A stretch of DNA of 64,000 nt from Frigidibacter sp. SD6-1 (GTDB taxonomy: Bacteria; Pseudomonadota; Alphaproteobacteria; Rhodobacterales; Rhodobacteraceae), in the NCBI RefSeq assembly GCF_030143255.1, contig NZ_JARJNR010000005.1:186068-250067 (forward strand), in the 5' to 3' direction. Position 1 is the first letter of the stretch. Each line of letters begins with the position of its first letter. A program made the translations under genes and the position numbers. Under the pieces are notes generated by a model that saw only the letters and a list, made by a program, of their open reading frames with translations, did not search any database and was not told the origin of the DNA. Shown here one piece after another: positions 50,138-60,303 of this stretch.

Positions 50138-51589
50138 ATGATCGAGAAACGCGACTTCTACATCAACGGTGCCTGGGTGAAGCCCGCCGAGGCGCGCGAC
50201 TGGCAGGTCATCGACCCCTCGACCGAGGAGCCCTGTGCCGTCATATCGCTTGGGTCGGTGGCCGACGCCGACCGCGCGGTGGCGGCCGCAAAGGCGGCCT
50301 TCCCGGCCTGGGCCGCGACGCCGCCCGCCGAACGGCGCGAAATCGTCGCCCGCATCCTCGACCAATACGAGACGCGGAAGGAAGAATTCGCCCAGGCGAT
50401 TTCGATGGAGATGGGGGCGCCCATCGACTTCGCGCGCGAACAGCAGGCGCCCTGCCTGCCCTGGCATACGAACAATTTCCTGCGCGCGTTCGACAAGATC
50501 GACTGGATCAAGCCCCTGGGCGCTCACGCTCCCGGCGCCATGATCGCGCTGGAGCCGATCGGGGTCGCGGTTCTCATCACACCCTGGAACTGGCCGGTGA
50601 ACCAGATCGCGCTGAAGGCGATACCGGCGATGCTGGCGGGCTGCACCTGCGTTCTGAAACCGTCCGAGGAAAGCCCGCTGAACGCGATGCTCTTCGCCGA
50701 GTTCTGCCATGATGCAGGCGTGCCGCCGGGGGTCTTCAACCTGGTGAACGGCGACGGCATGGGCGTGGGCAGCCGCCTCTCGGAACATCCCGATGTCGAG
50801 ATGATTTCCTTCACCGGCTCGACGCGGGCGGGCAAGGCGATTTCGAAGGCCGCGTCGGAGACGCTGAAGCGCGTGACGCTGGAACTGGGCGGCAAGGGCG
50901 CGAACCTTCTCTTCGCAGATGCCGATGAGGGCGCGGTCGAGCGGTCTGTGCGGCGGATGATGGACAACACCGGCCAGTCCTGTAATGCGCCCTCGCGGCT
51001 TTTGGTCGAGCGGTCGGTCTATGAGGATACGGTCGCGAAGGCCGCCGCGATTGCCGAGGGGATCAAGGTCGGTCCGGCAAGTGCCGAGGGCGATCATGTC
51101 GGCCCGGTCGTCAACAAGCGCCAGTGGGAGCAGATCCAGGGCTACATCCAGAAGGGCATCGACGAAGGCGCGCGGCTGGTCGCGGGCGGCCCGGGCCTGC
51201 CGGACGGGTTCAACCGGGGCTTCTATGTGAAGCCCACGATCTTTGCCGATGTGACGCCGGGCATGACCATCGAACGCGAGGAAATCTTCGGGCCCGTCCT
51301 GTCGATCATCCCGTTCGAGAGCGAGGAAGAAGCCGTGCGCATCGCCAATGACACGCCTTACGGCCTGACGAATTACGTCCAGACCGGCGACAGCGCGCGG
51401 GCGAACCGGCTGGCCCGGGTGCTGAAGTCGGGGATGGTCGAGATGAACGGCAAGCCGCGCGGCGCAGGCGCGCCGTTCGGCGGGGTGAAGGCCTCGGGGC
51501 GCGCGCGCGAAGGCGGGCATTGGGGACTTGAGGAGTTCCTGGAAGTGAAGGCGATTTCCGGCTGGACGGCCGATCTGGCGGCCGAATGA
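50138..51589 (+). CDS. NAD(P)-dependent aldehyde dehydrogenase
   Basis: A 483-residue ALDH with VLITPWNWPVNQIALKAIPA, the glutamate in VTLELGGKGANLLFADAD, the catalytic cysteine in NTGQSCNAPSRLLVE, and EREEIFGPVLSIIPF. Substrate cannot be read from sequence; since it precedes an MttB-type and a TMADH-like gene, oxidation of an aldehyde from amine or betaine breakdown is an inference. Ribosome binding site AAGGAACGACAGG. Confidence 0.92.
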   Translation: MIEKRDFYINGAWVKPAEARDWQVIDPSTEEPCAVISLGSVADADRAVAAAKAAFPAWAATPPAERREIVARILDQYETRKEEFAQAISMEMGAPIDFAREQQAPCLPWHTNNFLRAFDKIDWIKPLGAHAPGAMIALEPIGVAVLITPWNWPVNQIALKAIPAMLAGCTCVLKPSEESPLNAMLFAEFCHDAGVPPGVFNLVNGDGMGVGSRLSEHPDVEMISFTGSTRAGKAISKAASETLKRVTLELGGKGANLLFADADEGAVERSVRRMMDNTGQSCNAPSRLLVERSVYEDTVAKAAAIAEGIKVGPASAEGDHVGPVVNKRQWEQIQGYIQKGIDEGARLVAGGPGLPDGFNRGFYVKPTIFADVTPGMTIEREEIFGPVLSIIPFESEEEAVRIANDTPYGLTNYVQTGDSARANRLARVLKSGMVEMNGKPRGAGAPFGGVKASGRAREGGHWGLEEFLEVKAISGWTADLAAE

Positions 51590-51605
51590 GATGACTGACC
51601 AGCCC

Positions 51606-51638
51606 GGATCGCGAGGGGCATCGAGCCCCTTGCGATCC
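51606..51638 (+). terminator. Hairpin between the aldehyde dehydrogenase and mttB-like genes
   Basis: GGATCGCGAGGGGC / GCCCCTTGCGATCC, a 14-bp stem with one G-T pair and loop ATCGA, 17 nt past the stop. It has no T-run; possible terminator or processing site. Confidence 0.45.
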
Positions 51639-51775
51639 GGTCCGGCTGTGCCGGACGGCGCCCGGCCCTCGGGCGAAGTGTCAAAGCGACATTTTCGAGC
51701 CGGTTCATGTCGCCTCCGCGTCTTGTCTGCCCCGACAGGGCTCCTAGCATGTGTGAGGCATGACAGGAGGGTCCG

Positions 51776-53317
51776 ATGAGCGAGGCGGCAAGAGCACGGC
51801 ATGGCGGCCGCGAGGCGCGGCGCAGGGAACGTTCGAGCCACGACCATTCTCACCTGCACCGTCCCTACATCACCCGCAATATCCCGACCTACGACATTCT
51901 GGGCGAGGAAAGCCTGCAGGCGATCGAACGCGCCGCCGACCGTATCCTGGCCGAGGTCGGTATCGATTTCCGCGACGATCCAGAGGCTCTGGCGCTGTGG
52001 AAAAATGCGGGCGCGAAGATCGACGATCTGCGCGTCCGGTTCGAGCAGGGCATGCTGCGCGAAATCCTGAAATCGGCGCCGCCTATCTTTACCCAGCATG
52101 CGCGCAACCCGGCCAATTCCGTGCAGGTCGGCGGCAAGGGCGTGGTCTTCGCGCCGGCCTATGGCTCGCCCTTCGTGATGGACATGGACCGGGGGCGGCG
52201 GTTCGGCACGCTGCAGGATTTCCAGAACTTCATCAAGCTTGCGCAATCCTCGCCCTGGTTCCACCATTCCGGCGGCACCATCTGCGAACCGACCGACGTG
52301 CCGGTCAACAAGCGCCATCTGGACATGGTCTATTCCCACATCCGTTATTCGGACCGGGCGTTCATGGGCTCGGTAACCGCCGAAGAGCGGAGCGAGGATT
52401 CGATCGAGATGTGCCGCATCCTCTTTGGCGCGGATTTCGTCGACCGCAATTGCGTGATCCTCGGCAATGTGAACGTGAACTCGCCGCTCGTCTGGGACGG
52501 GACGATGACGAAATCGCTGCGCGCCTATGCCCGTGCCAACCAGGCAGCGGTCATCGTGCCCTTTATTCTCGGTGGCGCCATGGGTCCGGTGACGAACGCC
52601 GGTGCCATCGCCCAGGCCGTCGCCGAAACCATGGTCGGCTGCGCCCTGACCCAGCTGGAACGCAAGGGCGCGCCTGTGATCTTCGGGAACTTCCTGTCCT
52701 CGACGCAATTGAAGACCGGCTCGCCCACTTTCGGCACGCCGGAACCGGCGATCGGCTCGATGGTCATCGGCCAGATCGCGCGGCGCCTGAACCTGCCCTT
52801 GCGCTGTTCGGGCAACTTCTCCACCTCGAAGCTGCCTGACGCGCAGGCGATGACCGAAGGCACGATGTCGATGCTGGCCGCCGTGCATTGCGGGGCGAAC
52901 TTCATCCTGCATTCGGCCGGCTTCCTCGACGGCCTTCTGTCGATGTCCTACGAAAAATTTATTCTGGACGCCGACCTCTGCGGCGCGCTGCACACTTATC
53001 TCGATGGCGTGAAGATCGACGAAAACCAGCTGGCGGAAGGCGCCTTTGCCGAGGTTGGCCCCGGCAACCATTTCTTCGGTTCCGCCCATACGCTGGCCAA
53101 CTACGAAACCGCCTATTGGGACAGCGAGACGGCCGACAATTCGCCATTTGAGCAATGGGAGGCAGCCGGTTCGCTCGATGCTGCGACGCGCGCCAACAAG
53201 CTCTGGAAAGAACGGCTGCGCGAATATGAGGCGCCGCCCCTGGACGAGGCCACAGACGAGGCGTTGAAGGATTTCATCGCTCGCCGGAAGGACGGAATGG
53301 CGGACGCCTGGTACTGA
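51776..53317 (+). CDS. MttB-family (trimethylamine methyltransferase-like) protein
   Basis: A 513-residue TIM-barrel protein of the MttB superfamily, with NIPTYDILGEESLQAIERAA, TICEPTDVPVNKRHLDMVYS, VNVNSPLVWDGTMTKSLRAY and FSTSKLPDAQAMTEGTMSML. No in-frame amber codon is needed, so it is a non-pyrrolysine member, a group that in studied cases (MtgB, MtpB) demethylates quaternary amines such as glycine betaine with a corrinoid partner. No MttC-type corrinoid protein or activase is encoded nearby. Its stop and the next ATG are one base apart. The substrate is not known. Confidence 0.9.
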   Translation: MSEAARARHGGREARRRERSSHDHSHLHRPYITRNIPTYDILGEESLQAIERAADRILAEVGIDFRDDPEALALWKNAGAKIDDLRVRFEQGMLREILKSAPPIFTQHARNPANSVQVGGKGVVFAPAYGSPFVMDMDRGRRFGTLQDFQNFIKLAQSSPWFHHSGGTICEPTDVPVNKRHLDMVYSHIRYSDRAFMGSVTAEERSEDSIEMCRILFGADFVDRNCVILGNVNVNSPLVWDGTMTKSLRAYARANQAAVIVPFILGGAMGPVTNAGAIAQAVAETMVGCALTQLERKGAPVIFGNFLSSTQLKTGSPTFGTPEPAIGSMVIGQIARRLNLPLRCSGNFSTSKLPDAQAMTEGTMSMLAAVHCGANFILHSAGFLDGLLSMSYEKFILDADLCGALHTYLDGVKIDENQLAEGAFAEVGPGNHFFGSAHTLANYETAYWDSETADNSPFEQWEAAGSLDAATRANKLWKERLREYEAPPLDEATDEALKDFIARRKDGMADAWY

Positions 53318-53318
53318 C

Positions 53319-55292
53319 ATGGATCACCCGCGCCTCCTCTCGCCGATCACGCTGCGCGGGCAGACCCTCAAGAACCGCATCGTCTTCGGCGCCCATACGG
53401 CGAACATGTCCGACATGGGTCAGCCGGGGCCGCGCGCCGCGGGCTACCTATTGGAACGCGCGCTCGGGGGCGCGGCGATGATCGTGGCCGAACCGGTGCC
53501 CGCCCACCGCACCGGCGTGCTGACCCGCGGCAACTACCTGCACGAGACGGACGCGATCATCCCCGCCTTCCGCAAGCTCACCGAACCGGTGAAGGAGGCG
53601 GGCGCCGTCATCCTGCAGCAGATCTACCATGTCGGCGCGCATGGCGATTCCGACCTCAGCTTTCAGCCGCACTGGTCGCCCTCGGGCGGGCCCTCCTATC
53701 ACGACAGCGACGGCAGCCACCGGATGACTGGCGCCGAGATCGAGGACCTGCTCGACGCGCACGCCGCCGCCGCCCGGCGGGCCAAGGCGGGCGGCTTTCA
53801 GGGGGTCGAGCTCTGGGCGGCCTATCATTCGCTGATCGACCAGTTCTGGACCCCCTGGTCGAACGACCGCACCGACCAATGGGGCGGGTCCTTGCAAAAC
53901 CGCACCCGCTTCTCGCGCCTTCTGATCGAGCGTATCCGGCGCGACTGCGGCGAGGATTTCATCGTCGGCCTCGCCGTCAGCCATTCGACCGCCTATCCGG
54001 TGATACTTTCCCCCGACGACCTGTGCGAGGTGGTCGCGCTGCACGATGCCACCGGCCATGTCGATTATGTGACAGTGGGCTATGGGTCCTACCTCGATTT
54101 CGAGGGGATCATCCCGGCCTTCACCGAGGGCGAGAAACTCACGACGCCCTTCACCCGGCAACTGAAAGGGGCGCTCGTCCACGCGAAGGTCACGTCCGAA
54201 GCGGGCATCCGCACGCCCGAGAATGCCGAGACGATCATCGCGAGCGGCGAGGCCGACATGGTCTCGATCGTGCGGGGCCAGATCGCCGACCCGCATCTGG
54301 CAAGGAAGACGATGGAGGGCCGGGCCGACGACATAAGGGGCTGCATCTCCTGCAATCAGATGTGCTGGGGCCGCCGGTCGCGCGACTACTGGATTTCCTG
54401 CCTGATAAATCCGTCGGCGGGGCGCGAATGGGAATGGGGCGGCGACCGGTTTACCCCGGCCGCAGAACCGCGCGATGTCCTGGTCGTGGGCGCCGGCCCG
54501 GCCGGGCTCGAGGCCGCGCGCGCGGCCGCCGAACGCGGTCATCGGGTCGAACTACATGAAGCCGCCCCGCAGATCGGCGGCCAGTTCCGGCTGGCCGGAT
54601 TGCAGCCGCGGCGGGCGCAGATCCTCGACCTGATGGGCTGGTACGAACGCCAGTTCGCCCGGCTGGACGTCACGCTGAAGCTGAACAGTTTTCTCGACGC
54701 CGACGAGATCGCCGCCCACCCTGCTGAGAGCGTGATCCTCGCCACCGGCTCGCTGCCCGACCCGAGCGGTTTCCAGCGCTGGCTGCCGCATCTTGCCCGC
54801 CTGCCGGGGATCGACCTTGGCCATGTCTGGTCGCCCGAAGAGGTGATGCGCCGCGAGGCGCGGCTCGGGCAGACGGTCATTCTTTACGACGAAGGCTCAA
54901 ACTGGCGCGGCGTCGGCACGGCCTGGGCGATGGCCGAACAGGGCAGGCAGGTCGTGATCGTCACGCCCGAACCCTTCGTCGGACGCGAAGTGGCCCGAAC
55001 CTCGGCCGACGGCGCCGCCCGCCGCAAGCTCGCCCGCCTCGGCGCGCGCTTCCTGACCGAGAGTTGCATCGCCGCCTGGCACGGCAACGGCGCCACCGTA
55101 CGCAGCCTGCTGACCGGCGAGGAACAGGTGATCGAAGCCTCCGATCTGGTGATGTCCACGACGAACCGGTCTTTCGACCCGTTCCCCGAAAGCTTCCCCG
55201 GCAAGGACACCCGCCGCATCGGCGACTGCGCCGCCCCGCGCCTGGCCGCCTATGCCTTCCACGATGGCCGCAAGGCAGCGCTCTCTCTCTGA
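53319..55292 (+). CDS. TMADH/OYE-type iron-sulfur flavoprotein
   Basis: A 657-residue protein: an N-terminal FMN old-yellow-enzyme barrel (LLSPITLRGQTLKNRIVFGA; GGSLQNRTRFSRLLIE), a [4Fe-4S] cysteine cluster CISCNQMCWGRRSRDYWISC (spacing C-x2-C-x3-C-x11-C, near residue 345), and a C-terminal FAD/NAD domain (VLVVGAGPAGLEAARAAAER). This is the trimethylamine dehydrogenase and 2,4-dienoyl-CoA reductase layout. It is nearly contiguous with the MttB-like gene. Demethylation of a methylated amine is likely; the substrate is not read. Confidence 0.9.
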   Translation: MDHPRLLSPITLRGQTLKNRIVFGAHTANMSDMGQPGPRAAGYLLERALGGAAMIVAEPVPAHRTGVLTRGNYLHETDAIIPAFRKLTEPVKEAGAVILQQIYHVGAHGDSDLSFQPHWSPSGGPSYHDSDGSHRMTGAEIEDLLDAHAAAARRAKAGGFQGVELWAAYHSLIDQFWTPWSNDRTDQWGGSLQNRTRFSRLLIERIRRDCGEDFIVGLAVSHSTAYPVILSPDDLCEVVALHDATGHVDYVTVGYGSYLDFEGIIPAFTEGEKLTTPFTRQLKGALVHAKVTSEAGIRTPENAETIIASGEADMVSIVRGQIADPHLARKTMEGRADDIRGCISCNQMCWGRRSRDYWISCLINPSAGREWEWGGDRFTPAAEPRDVLVVGAGPAGLEAARAAAERGHRVELHEAAPQIGGQFRLAGLQPRRAQILDLMGWYERQFARLDVTLKLNSFLDADEIAAHPAESVILATGSLPDPSGFQRWLPHLARLPGIDLGHVWSPEEVMRREARLGQTVILYDEGSNWRGVGTAWAMAEQGRQVVIVTPEPFVGREVARTSADGAARRKLARLGARFLTESCIAAWHGNGATVRSLLTGEEQVIEASDLVMSTTNRSFDPFPESFPGKDTRRIGDCAAPRLAAYAFHDGRKAALSL

Positions 55293-55305
55293 CCCTCTTT
55301 CGTTT

Positions 55306-55360
55306 CCAAATATCCCGGGGGAGTCCCGGACAGGGTCCGGGACGGGGGCAGAGCCCCCTC
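55306..55360 (+). repeat. Dispersed intergenic repeat, copy 6
   Basis: CCAAATATCCCGGGGGAGTC with a 9-bp hairpin GTCCCGGAC/GTCCGGGAC (55323-55343) and a second GGGGG-CAGAG-CCCCC (55344-55358). It follows the flavoprotein stop and may contribute to termination. Confidence 0.6.
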
Positions 55361-55419
55361 CGACGACCCCCCGGATGCGCTGCCGCGTCTCGACCTTGTG
55401 CCGGCCCTGAGCGGCGATA

Positions 55420-56319
55420 TCAGAGGTTGAACACCCGGCTCGGGTGAACCTCGCCGCCGCGATATTGGCCGACGGCGATGGGGCGGCCCTGATGGCTGAC
55501 CCAGACCTCCTCGCCGAACTCGGCGCCGGTGATGACCTGCCCTGGGTTGCCGTTCTTCAGCCGGACAGCACCTTCGGCGGTGGCCCGCACCTCGGTCAGG
55601 CCGTCAAGCCCGATCTCCAGCGGCAGAAGCCGCGCGTCCAGCGCCTCGGTCCGGGCCAGCCGGTCCATCTCCTCAAGGCTGATCCCATCCTTGGCCTCGA
55701 ACGGGCCGGACCATTCACGGCGAAGCCACAGAACATGGCCAAGGCAACCCAAAGCTTGCCCAAGGTCGCGCGCAACCGAGCGGACATAGCCGCCCTTGCC
55801 GCAGACCATCTCCAGAAGAACCGTGTCGGCGTCTGGCCGCCCGACAAACTCCAGCCTCTCGACCCAGAGCGGGCGTGCCGCCAGATCAAGCCGTTCCCCT
55901 TCGCGGGCCAGATCATAGGCCCGCTCGCCCTCGACCTTCACGGCGGAAAACTGCGGCGGCACCTGCATGATCTCGCCCCGGAAGGCGGCGAGCGCGGCTT
56001 CGATCTCAGTCTCCTCGGGTCGTTTGTCCGACGTGGCGATGACCTCGCCTTCGGCGTCGTCGGTGGTCGTCGCCGCCCCGAGGCGCACGGCGAACCGGTA
56101 GCATTTCAGCGCGTCGGTGACATAGGGCACTGTCTTGGTCGCCTCGCCCAGAGCCACGGCCAAGACGCCGGTCGCCGCCGGGTCGAGCGTGCCCGCATGT
56201 CCCGCCTTCCTGGCATCCAACGCCCAGCGCACCTTGCCCACAACGGCGGTCGAGGTCACACCCGCCGGCTTGTCGACGATCAGCCAGCCCGAAATGTCGC
56301 GTCCCGTCTTGCGTCCCAT
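55420..56319 (-). CDS. truB: tRNA pseudouridine-55 synthase
   Basis: TruB makes pseudouridine at position 55 in the T-loop of tRNAs. The 299-residue protein has the catalytic motif [20 protein letters not shown], preceded by [20 protein letters not shown], and KYVRS-type [20 protein letters not shown]. The start ATG at 56319 fits the family. Confidence 0.95.
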   Translation of the reverse strand: MGRKTGRDISGWLIVDKPAGVTSTAVVGKVRWALDARKAGHAGTLDPAATGVLAVALGEATKTVPYVTDALKCYRFAVRLGAATTTDDAEGEVIATSDKRPEETEIEAALAAFRGEIMQVPPQFSAVKVEGERAYDLAREGERLDLAARPLWVERLEFVGRPDADTVLLEMVCGKGGYVRSVARDLGQALGCLGHVLWLRREWSGPFEAKDGISLEEMDRLARTEALDARLLPLEIGLDGLTEVRATAEGAVRLKNGNPGQVITGAEFGEEVWVSHQGRPIAVGQYRGGEVHPSRVFNL

Positions 56320-56342
56320 GAGAAATCCGTCTGTAGGCCAGG

Positions 56343-57086
56343 TCAGTTCGAGGGCACGACAAGGCCGACCATCGGCCCCATCGGCAGGCCGAAATCGTCC
56401 CGCCCCAGTTCGGGGGCATAAAGGCGCGAAATGGTGCCATCGAAGAAGAGCGCGTTGGGCAGGTTCAGCCCGTCGCGGAAAAGCCGTGCGAAACGGTGGA
56501 AGTTCACCCGCTGGTCCGAGATCACGAAAAAGGCCCGCCGCCCGTCGCTGCTGACACCGACGCCATTGCGGATGTTCACCGAGGGCGACGCGGGCAGGAA
56601 TTTCGGGTGGATCGCACCGGACAGGACCAGCATCGGCCCCGACTGGCTGGCAAAAAGGCATTCGGGTCGCGCGGCGTCGAAGGCAAGCGTCTCGATGACC
56701 GCAAACCCCTCGGCCGTCACGCAGAACACGCCGTTCGGATGCAGACCGAAATTGCCGGGCCCGGGCTTGCGCTGCAGGGGCGCCTGTTCCTGCCCCTGCT
56801 CGACATAGTAGCCGACCGGGCGGCGGTCGTCGTGATACATGCCCGCGTTCATGGCGAAGGCAAGCCGCTTTCCTTCCGACGCAAGCTGCGCCTGCACCGC
56901 GCCGAACGTGCCCAGGGGCCGCCCGTCCGGGCCATTCAGGAACAGTCGCAGATCCTCGCCCGCCGCGGCCTCGCAGACGGAATAGCGCGCCTCGTCGAAT
57001 TCCATGTCCCGGCATTCGCCGCCGAAAGCGGGAAGGGCGAACAGACCGAAGCCAAGAAGTGCCGCGAGCCTAGTCCAGCTCTTCAT
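56343..57086 (-). CDS. Phosphodiester glycosidase-like (DUF2233) secreted protein
   Basis: A 247-residue protein with signal peptide ([21 protein letters not shown]) and the phosphodiester-glycosidase (NAGPA) features [40 protein letters not shown] and [17 protein letters not shown]. It likely acts in the periplasm on sugar phosphodiesters, but no substrate is known for bacterial members. It is wedged between rbfA and truB, overlapping the end of rbfA by 17 nt. The ATG at 57098 is an alternative start. Confidence 0.8.
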   Translation of the reverse strand: MKSWTRLAALLGFGLFALPAFGGECRDMEFDEARYSVCEAAAGEDLRLFLNGPDGRPLGTFGAVQAQLASEGKRLAFAMNAGMYHDDRRPVGYYVEQGQEQAPLQRKPGPGNFGLHPNGVFCVTAEGFAVIETLAFDAARPECLFASQSGPMLVLSGAIHPKFLPASPSVNIRNGVGVSSDGRRAFFVISDQRVNFHRFARLFRDGLNLPNALFFDGTISRLYAPELGRDDFGLPMGPMVGLVVPSN

Positions 57087-57495
57087 CTTCCGGTCCATCC
57101 GTCCGGGCGATGTCGCGTTGCACGCGTTCGTCGGAAAAGAGCCTGCGCGTCTCGTCAAGACGGTCGAAGGTCTCGTCGATCATGAAACGCAGTTCGGGCG
57201 CGAATTTTAGCGTCATCTCGCGCGACACAAGGCGGCGCAGTTCCGCCCGGTTGCGGTTGAGCGCGACAAGCGCCGCATCCGCATCGCGCCCGCCAAGCGG
57301 CAGTACAAAGGCCGTCGCGATCTTGAGGTCGGGCGAGGTGCGCACTTCGCCCACCGTGATCGAAAAGCGGTTCAGGTCAGGGTCGTGCACATCGCCGCGC
57401 GCCAGAACCTGCGAAAGCGTGTGGCGGATCAGTTCGCCCACGCGCAGCTGACGTTGCGAGGGGCCGGAGCCCGAGGAGAAGCGCTTTTGTGCCAT
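57070..57495 (-). CDS. rbfA: Ribosome-binding factor A
   Basis: RbfA assists 30S maturation. The 141-residue KH-type protein has [40 protein letters not shown] and [20 protein letters not shown]. The rbfA-truB linkage is typical. The start ATG at 57495 precedes the conserved N-terminus. Confidence 0.94.
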   Translation of the reverse strand: MAQKRFSSGSGPSQRQLRVGELIRHTLSQVLARGDVHDPDLNRFSITVGEVRTSPDLKIATAFVLPLGGRDADAALVALNRNRAELRRLVSREMTLKFAPELRFMIDETFDRLDETRRLFSDERVQRDIARTDGPEDEELD

Positions 57496-57595
57496 GCGCC
57501 TCCCTGTAGGCCAATCGCCCGGCAGCCGCAACGGGCCTTTGCCAAGGATGGCGCGACCGGCTAAGGAATGCCCAAGCCTGCAAGGAGAGCCACCC

Positions 57596-58414
57596 ATGTC
57601 CGTCACGCCCCCGCTTCCCGGCATCGTGGTCACCGGCGTGTCGGGCCGCATGGGCCAGATGCTGGTCAGCGAAATCGCGCGCTCCGGCAAGGCGCGGCTG
57701 GTCGGAGCGGTGGAGCGCGAAGGTCACGGCTGGGTGGGCATGGACCTTGGTCAGGCGATGGGCGGGGCCGCACTCGGTGTTGCCGTCACCGACGACCCGC
57801 TGCAGGCCTTCGCGAACGCGCAGGCGGTGATCGACTTTACCGCACCCGCCGCGACCGTGGAATTCGCGGCTCTCGCCGCGCAGGCACGCGCCGTTCATGT
57901 CATCGGCACGACGGGCCTGGAAGAGGAGCATCTGAAGAAGATCGCCGCCGCCGCCCGTCACGCCGTGATCGTGCGGGCAGGCAACATGAGCCTCGGCGTG
58001 AACCTTCTCACGCGGTTGACGCGGAAGGTGGCCGAGGCACTTGATGCCGACTGGGACATCGAGGTGGTCGAAGCCCATCACCGGATGAAGGTCGACGCGC
58101 CTTCGGGCACCGCGCTGATGCTGGCCGAGGCCGCAGCGGCGGGGCGCGGCATCTCGCTGGCGGATCACCGCCAGAGCGGGCGCGACGGGATCACCGGCGC
58201 GCGCAAGCGTGGCGACATCGGCCTTTCGGCGATCCGGGGCGGCGATGTCGTGGGCGAACATGATGTGATTTTCGCGGCTGACGGCGAGCGGATCGTGCTG
58301 CGCCATATCGCCACCGACCGCGCGATCTTTGCGCGGGGCGCGCTGAAAGCGGCACTCTGGGGCCAGGACCGCAAGCCCGGGCAGTACGACATGATGGATG
58401 TGCTGGGCCTCTGA
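57596..58414 (+). CDS. dapB: 4-hydroxy-tetrahydrodipicolinate reductase
   Basis: DapB reduces the dihydrodipicolinate precursor in lysine and diaminopimelate synthesis. The 272-residue enzyme has the NAD(P) motif [40 protein letters not shown] and the substrate motif [20 protein letters not shown]. The ATG at 57596 follows CAAGGAGAG. Confidence 0.96.
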   Translation: MSVTPPLPGIVVTGVSGRMGQMLVSEIARSGKARLVGAVEREGHGWVGMDLGQAMGGAALGVAVTDDPLQAFANAQAVIDFTAPAATVEFAALAAQARAVHVIGTTGLEEEHLKKIAAAARHAVIVRAGNMSLGVNLLTRLTRKVAEALDADWDIEVVEAHHRMKVDAPSGTALMLAEAAAAGRGISLADHRQSGRDGITGARKRGDIGLSAIRGGDVVGEHDVIFAADGERIVLRHIATDRAIFARGALKAALWGQDRKPGQYDMMDVLGL

Positions 58415-58550
58415 TCCGGCGACCCGCGCAAACGAGACGAGGCCGCCCCGGCGGGCCCCCTCCTCGATCCCTTCGTGCTCTCGTCGGGGGGGGGTGAGCC
58501 CAGCGGGGAGTGCACGCAGGGCAGGACGAGCGGCCTGCCTGGCCCGTCCC

Positions 58551-59372
58551 TCAGCGGGCGTACCAGCTGAGCGAGACGCGCTGGCGGGTGAAGAAATCGC
58601 CCATCATGCCGATAACGATCAGCGCGAGCGACGCGATCAGCGCATATTCGGCCGAGGAATTGCGCGGCATGTAGTTGATGAAGACCGCCCCGCGCATCTG
58701 GTCGATGACATGGAACAGCGGGTTCCAGCTGAACAGGTACAGAGTGCCAAAGCTCAGGCTGTTGCCGACCACCATCTTGCCCGAGGCGAAGATGTTCACG
58801 CGCTGGACCACAAGCATCATGGTGGGGGCAAGCTTCGGCGCCCAGGGTTTCAGTGCGCGGAGGACCAGGCCGGTGCCGATACCGAACAGCCAGGCAAGAA
58901 GCAGCATGGTGAAGGCATAGACCGGATCGTTGATTTGGACCGGCTTGAAGGCGCAATGGTATCCGAACAGAATCACGGCCGCCGTCGCAATCTGCAGATA
59001 GAGCGAGCTCAAAGCGGCGGCAGCGAGCGCGATTGCAGGATTCATCGGCGCATGCAGCATCATCGGCGATGTCGCGCCTTCGGAGCCGAAAACCGAGCCG
59101 GTGGTCTTCTTGTAGGTCACATAGGACAGCACGCCGGTCATCAGAAACACGACGAAATCCCCGCGCATCGCGTTTGAGCCATAACCCATCAGCGTCATGC
59201 TCAGGTAAAGGGCGAGAACCATGACGATCGTCTGAATGAAGTTGGAGCCAAGCTCGAACAGCGCGTTCGAACCGCCGCCGCGCAGCGAGCGCACCGTGCA
59301 GTGATAAATCAGGTCGAATGTTTCGAGCGTTGCCTCGAAAGAGCTTCGCGCCTTTCGTCCCTGGCTGAACAT
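58551..59372 (-). CDS. ABC-2 type polysaccharide export permease
   Basis: A 273-residue membrane protein with about six helices and the C-terminal YYLF-type region TLYLFSWNPLFHVIDQMRGA, VFINYMPRNSSAEYALIAS. It resembles KpsM/Wzm-type capsular-polysaccharide permeases. Its ATPase partner is not adjacent within the window. It is divergent from cysQ and near kdsB, galU and galE, so a role in surface glycan export is probable. Confidence 0.8.
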   Translation of the reverse strand: MFSQGRKARSSFEATLETFDLIYHCTVRSLRGGGSNALFELGSNFIQTIVMVLALYLSMTLMGYGSNAMRGDFVVFLMTGVLSYVTYKKTTGSVFGSEGATSPMMLHAPMNPAIALAAAALSSLYLQIATAAVILFGYHCAFKPVQINDPVYAFTMLLLAWLFGIGTGLVLRALKPWAPKLAPTMMLVVQRVNIFASGKMVVGNSLSFGTLYLFSWNPLFHVIDQMRGAVFINYMPRNSSAEYALIASLALIVIGMMGDFFTRQRVSLSWYAR

Positions 59373-59508
59373 CGTCTTCCGCCCTGCCTGTCGGCCCGCC
59401 CCGCGGGCTTTGGCCGATACTGATACCAAATTCTTGCCGTTTCCTTTGCGCCGCATCATAAGGACCGAAGGCGCACCAATCAATCTGGCCGGAAAAAGGG
59501 GCGATATT

Positions 59509-60303
59509 GTGGATTTCGAGCGGCTTGCCTTCGTCATGAGACGCCTCGCGCTGGAAGCGGGCGAGCGGATCATGGAAATTTACGAGGCGCCGGATTTCGA
59601 GGTGCGGGCAAAGTCCGATGCGAGCCCGGTCACGGCGGCGGACGAAGCTGCGGATGCGTTGATTTCCGAAGGGCTGGCCGAGGCCTTCCCCGCGATAGCG
59701 CTCGTGACCGAGGAGCAGGCGGCGAGCCATGGACAATCGGTCTCGACCTTCCTCATCGTCGATCCCTTGGACGGCACCAAGGAGTTCGTCCAGCGACGCG
59801 GCGACTTCACCGTCAATATCGCCTATGTCGAGGAAGGCATTCCCCTGCGCGGCGTGGTCTATGCTCCGGCCAAGGGGCGGCTCTTCTACACGCTGGCCGA
59901 CGGACGGTCGGTCGAGGAGATCGGCCCGTTCGACAAGGATCACCCGGGCGAGACGAAGCCGATCGGCGTCTCGACCCCCGACAATCGCGGGCTGATGGTC
60001 GTGGCGTCGAAATCGCACCGCGACCAGGCCACGGACGACTACATCGCCCAATATGCGGTGACCGACATGACAAGCGCGGGATCGTCGCTGAAATTCTGCC
60101 TCGTCGCGACCGGCGAGGCAGACCTCTACCCCCGCCTCGGCAGGACGATGGAATGGGACACGGCGGCAGGAGACGCCGTCTTGCGCGGCGCGGGCGGCGA
60201 GATGGTGCGATTCGACGACCATTCTGCCTTCACCTACGGCAAGCCCGGTTTCGAAAACCCCTTCTTCATCGCCTATGCCCCGGGCGTTCTTCTGGTGAAA
60301 TAG
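59509..60303 (+). CDS. cysQ: 3'(2'),5'-bisphosphate nucleotidase
   Basis: CysQ hydrolyses PAP to AMP, clearing the by-product of sulfation. The 264-residue protein shows the metal-site motifs LVTEEQAASH, FLIVDPLDGTKEFVQRRGDF and TMEWDTAAGDAVLRGAGGEM. GTG at 59509, with AAAAAGGGGCG nearby, gives the usual family length; a longer in-frame start at 59410 (TTG) is less likely. It shares one base with kdsB. Consistent with PAPS-dependent sulfotransfer elsewhere in the window. Confidence 0.9.
   Translation: MDFERLAFVMRRLALEAGERIMEIYEAPDFEVRAKSDASPVTAADEAADALISEGLAEAFPAIALVTEEQAASHGQSVSTFLIVDPLDGTKEFVQRRGDFTVNIAYVEEGIPLRGVVYAPAKGRLFYTLADGRSVEEIGPFDKDHPGETKPIGVSTPDNRGLMVVASKSHRDQATDDYIAQYAVTDMTSAGSSLKFCLVATGEADLYPRLGRTMEWDTAAGDAVLRGAGGEMVRFDDHSAFTYGKPGFENPFFIAYAPGVLLVK

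Noticed and set aside
50081-53320. A 1,079-codon minus-strand frame across the aldehyde dehydrogenase and MttB-like genes
   Set aside because: Antisense shadow spanning two well-supported genes and the hairpin between them; no motifs.
58165-60222. A 685-codon minus-strand frame over dapB, the ABC-2 permease and cysQ
   Set aside because: Out of frame with the permease and antisense to dapB and cysQ; composition is of shadow type.
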